Origin: Paracoccaceae bacterium
Lineage (GTDB): Bacteria; Pseudomonadota; Alphaproteobacteria; Rhodobacterales; Rhodobacteraceae
Length of the DNA stretch: 6,430 nucleotides
Direction of reading: 5' to 3'
Assembly: GCA_024742655.1 (NCBI GenBank)
Contig: JANSYB010000140.1
Coordinates: 1-6,430 of the forward strand
A program made the position numbers and the translations under genes. Under the pieces are notes generated by a model. The model ran no database searches and was not told where the DNA came from. It saw only the letters and a program-made list of their open reading frames with translations. Of this stretch, positions 5,500-6,430 are shown one piece after another; position 1 is the first letter of the stretch; each line of letters opens with the position of its first letter.

Positions 5500-5520
5500 G
5501 ATAGCAAGCGGCAAGCTATC
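5500..5520 (+). repeat. inverted repeat next to the pheS ribosome binding site
   Basis: GATAGC (5500-5505) and GCTATC (5515-5520) are perfect complements with a 9-nt spacer, which overlaps a direct repeat GCAAGC at 5504-5509 and 5511-5516. The right arm ends one base before the GGAAGG ribosome binding site of pheS (5522-5527). A hairpin here could limit ribosome access, or the symmetry could be a protein site in the pheS control region. No Phe-codon-rich leader peptide or T-run is present, so it is not the enteric pheS attenuator. Confidence 0.45.
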
Positions 5521-5534
5521 TGGAAGGGCCGGAC

Positions 5535-6430
5535 ATGGACGATCTGCGCGACAAGTACATTCAACTGATTGCCGATGCGGGTGACGAAGCCACGCTGGAA
5601 GATCTGCGCGTGGCTGCCGTTGGCAAGAAGGGCGAGGTCAGCCTGCAGATGCGCGAGCTGGGCAAGATGACGCCCGAGGAACGCCAGGTCATGGGGCCGA
5701 AGCTGAACGCGCTGAAGGACGAAATCAACAGCGCGCTGGCCGCCAAGAAGGCCGCGCTGGCCGATGCGGCGCTGGATGAGCGGCTGCGCGGTGAGTGGCT
5801 GGATGTCACGCTACCGGGCCGCCCCCGCCGCCTTGGCACGATCCATCCCGTGAGCCAGGTGACAGAAGAGGTCACGGCGATTTTCGCCGATATGGGCTTC
5901 TCTGTGGCCGAAGGGCCGCAGATCGAGGATGACTGGTACAATTTCGATGCGCTGAACATTCCCAGTCATCACCCGGCGCGGGCCGAGATGGACACGTTCT
6001 ACATGCATCGGGCCGAGGGGGACGAGCGTCCGCCGCATGTTCTGAGAACACATACAAGCCCGGTGCAGATCCGGTCCATGCAGGCGCATGGGGCACCGTT
6101 GCGGGTGATCGCGCCCGGACGCGTTTACCGCGCCGATTATGACCAGACGCATACACCCATGTTCCACCAGGTCGAGGGGCTGGCGATCGACCGCGACATT
6201 TCCATGGCCAACCTGAAATGGTGCCTCGAGGAGTTCTGCCGCGCGTTTTTCGAGGTGGATGGCGTCGAGTTGCGCTTTCGTGCCTCGCATTTCCCGTTCA
6301 CCGAACCCTCGGCGGAGGTCGATATCCGCTGTTCCTGGGAGGGCGGCACGCTCAAGATCGGGGAAGGCGACGACTGGCTGGAAATTCTCGGCTCGGGCAT
6401 GGTCCATCCCAAGGTTCTGGAGGCCGGCAA
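5535..6430 (+). CDS. pheS: phenylalanine-tRNA ligase alpha subunit, C-terminus outside the window
   Basis: PheS carries the catalytic site of the (alpha-beta)2 enzyme that charges tRNA-Phe in the cytosol. I translated 298 codons without a stop; alphaproteobacterial PheS has about 357 residues, so roughly the last 60 are missing. Seen: an N-terminal charged coiled-coil region (about 1-85, with repeats such as [15 protein letters not shown] and [14 protein letters not shown]), the motif-1 region [27 protein letters not shown], then THTSPVQIR, motif 2 around [21 protein letters not shown], and [16 protein letters not shown]. The start is ATG 5535 with GGAAGG at 5522-5527, seven bases upstream. 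pheT probably follows beyond the window. pheS is usually close to rplT; here it is separated by a convergent pair and so needs its own promoter in the 134 bases upstream, where I see only weak candidates. Confidence 0.97.
   Translation, partial: MDDLRDKYIQLIADAGDEATLEDLRVAAVGKKGEVSLQMRELGKMTPEERQVMGPKLNALKDEINSALAAKKAALADAALDERLRGEWLDVTLPGRPRRLGTIHPVSQVTEEVTAIFADMGFSVAEGPQIEDDWYNFDALNIPSHHPARAEMDTFYMHRAEGDERPPHVLRTHTSPVQIRSMQAHGAPLRVIAPGRVYRADYDQTHTPMFHQVEGLAIDRDISMANLKWCLEEFCRAFFEVDGVELRFRASHFPFTEPSAEVDIRCSWEGGTLKIGEGDDWLEILGSGMVHPKVLEAG

Noticed and set aside
5401..5534. pheM-type attenuator or T-box upstream of pheS
   Set aside because: No run of Phe codons, no T-tailed terminator and no T-box-like sequence; only the inverted repeat at 5500-5520 is present.
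4789..5568. Plus-strand open frame opposite the methyltransferase
   Set aside because: Antisense shadow running into pheS; the minus strand shows clear SAM-binding motifs.

Overview
The window is a stretch of GC-rich chromosome whose gene content and protein sequences look like an alphaproteobacterium of the Rhodobacterales (Roseobacter/Rhodobacter type). This placement is inferred from the style of the proteins (N-formylglutamate amidohydrolase, pyruvate kinase, L35/L20, PheS) and from a LacI-type operator upstream of pyruvate kinase that resembles alphaproteobacterial CceR/PckR sites. No search was run. It reads as ordinary housekeeping chromosome. I see no mobile element, CRISPR array, tRNA, rRNA or phage gene.

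Layout. (1) 1-727, minus strand: N-formylglutamate amidohydrolase, cut by the window start. (2) 728-912: divergent regulatory region with a promoter-like pair and a strong inverted repeat just downstream of the -10. (3) 913-2358, plus: pyruvate kinase. (4) 2408-2632, plus: a 74-residue protein with two predicted membrane helices, preceded by an 8-bp perfect hairpin. (5) 2633-2775: promoter and structured leader for the ribosomal protein operon. (6) 2776-3356, plus: rpmI-rplT (L35, L20), closed by a textbook rho-independent terminator at 3381-3411. (7) 3412-3769: 358 bases with two short palindromes and a probable 43-residue micro-gene at 3587-3718. (8) 3770-4675, plus: membrane fatty-acid desaturase with all three histidine boxes. 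(9) 4672-5400 (possibly to 5472 or 5514), minus: SAM-dependent methyltransferase, whose stop codon overlaps that of the desaturase. (10) 5401-5534: divergent control region with two inverted repeats. (11) 5535-6430, plus: pheS, cut by the window end.

How the genes relate. rpmI, rplT and pheS form a translation cluster found together in many bacteria. Here it has no infC in front, and a convergent desaturase/methyltransferase pair sits between rplT and pheS, so pheS must have its own promoter. Pyruvate kinase and the amidohydrolase diverge from a shared control region. The putative operator there suggests carbon-source control of the last glycolytic step. The remaining genes have no obvious shared pathway.

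The more interesting points are modest: the pyk operator, hairpins lying directly before two ribosome binding sites, the unnamed small membrane protein and micro-gene, and the stop-codon overlap with no terminator between converging genes. I did not find convincing evidence of a new multi-gene system.
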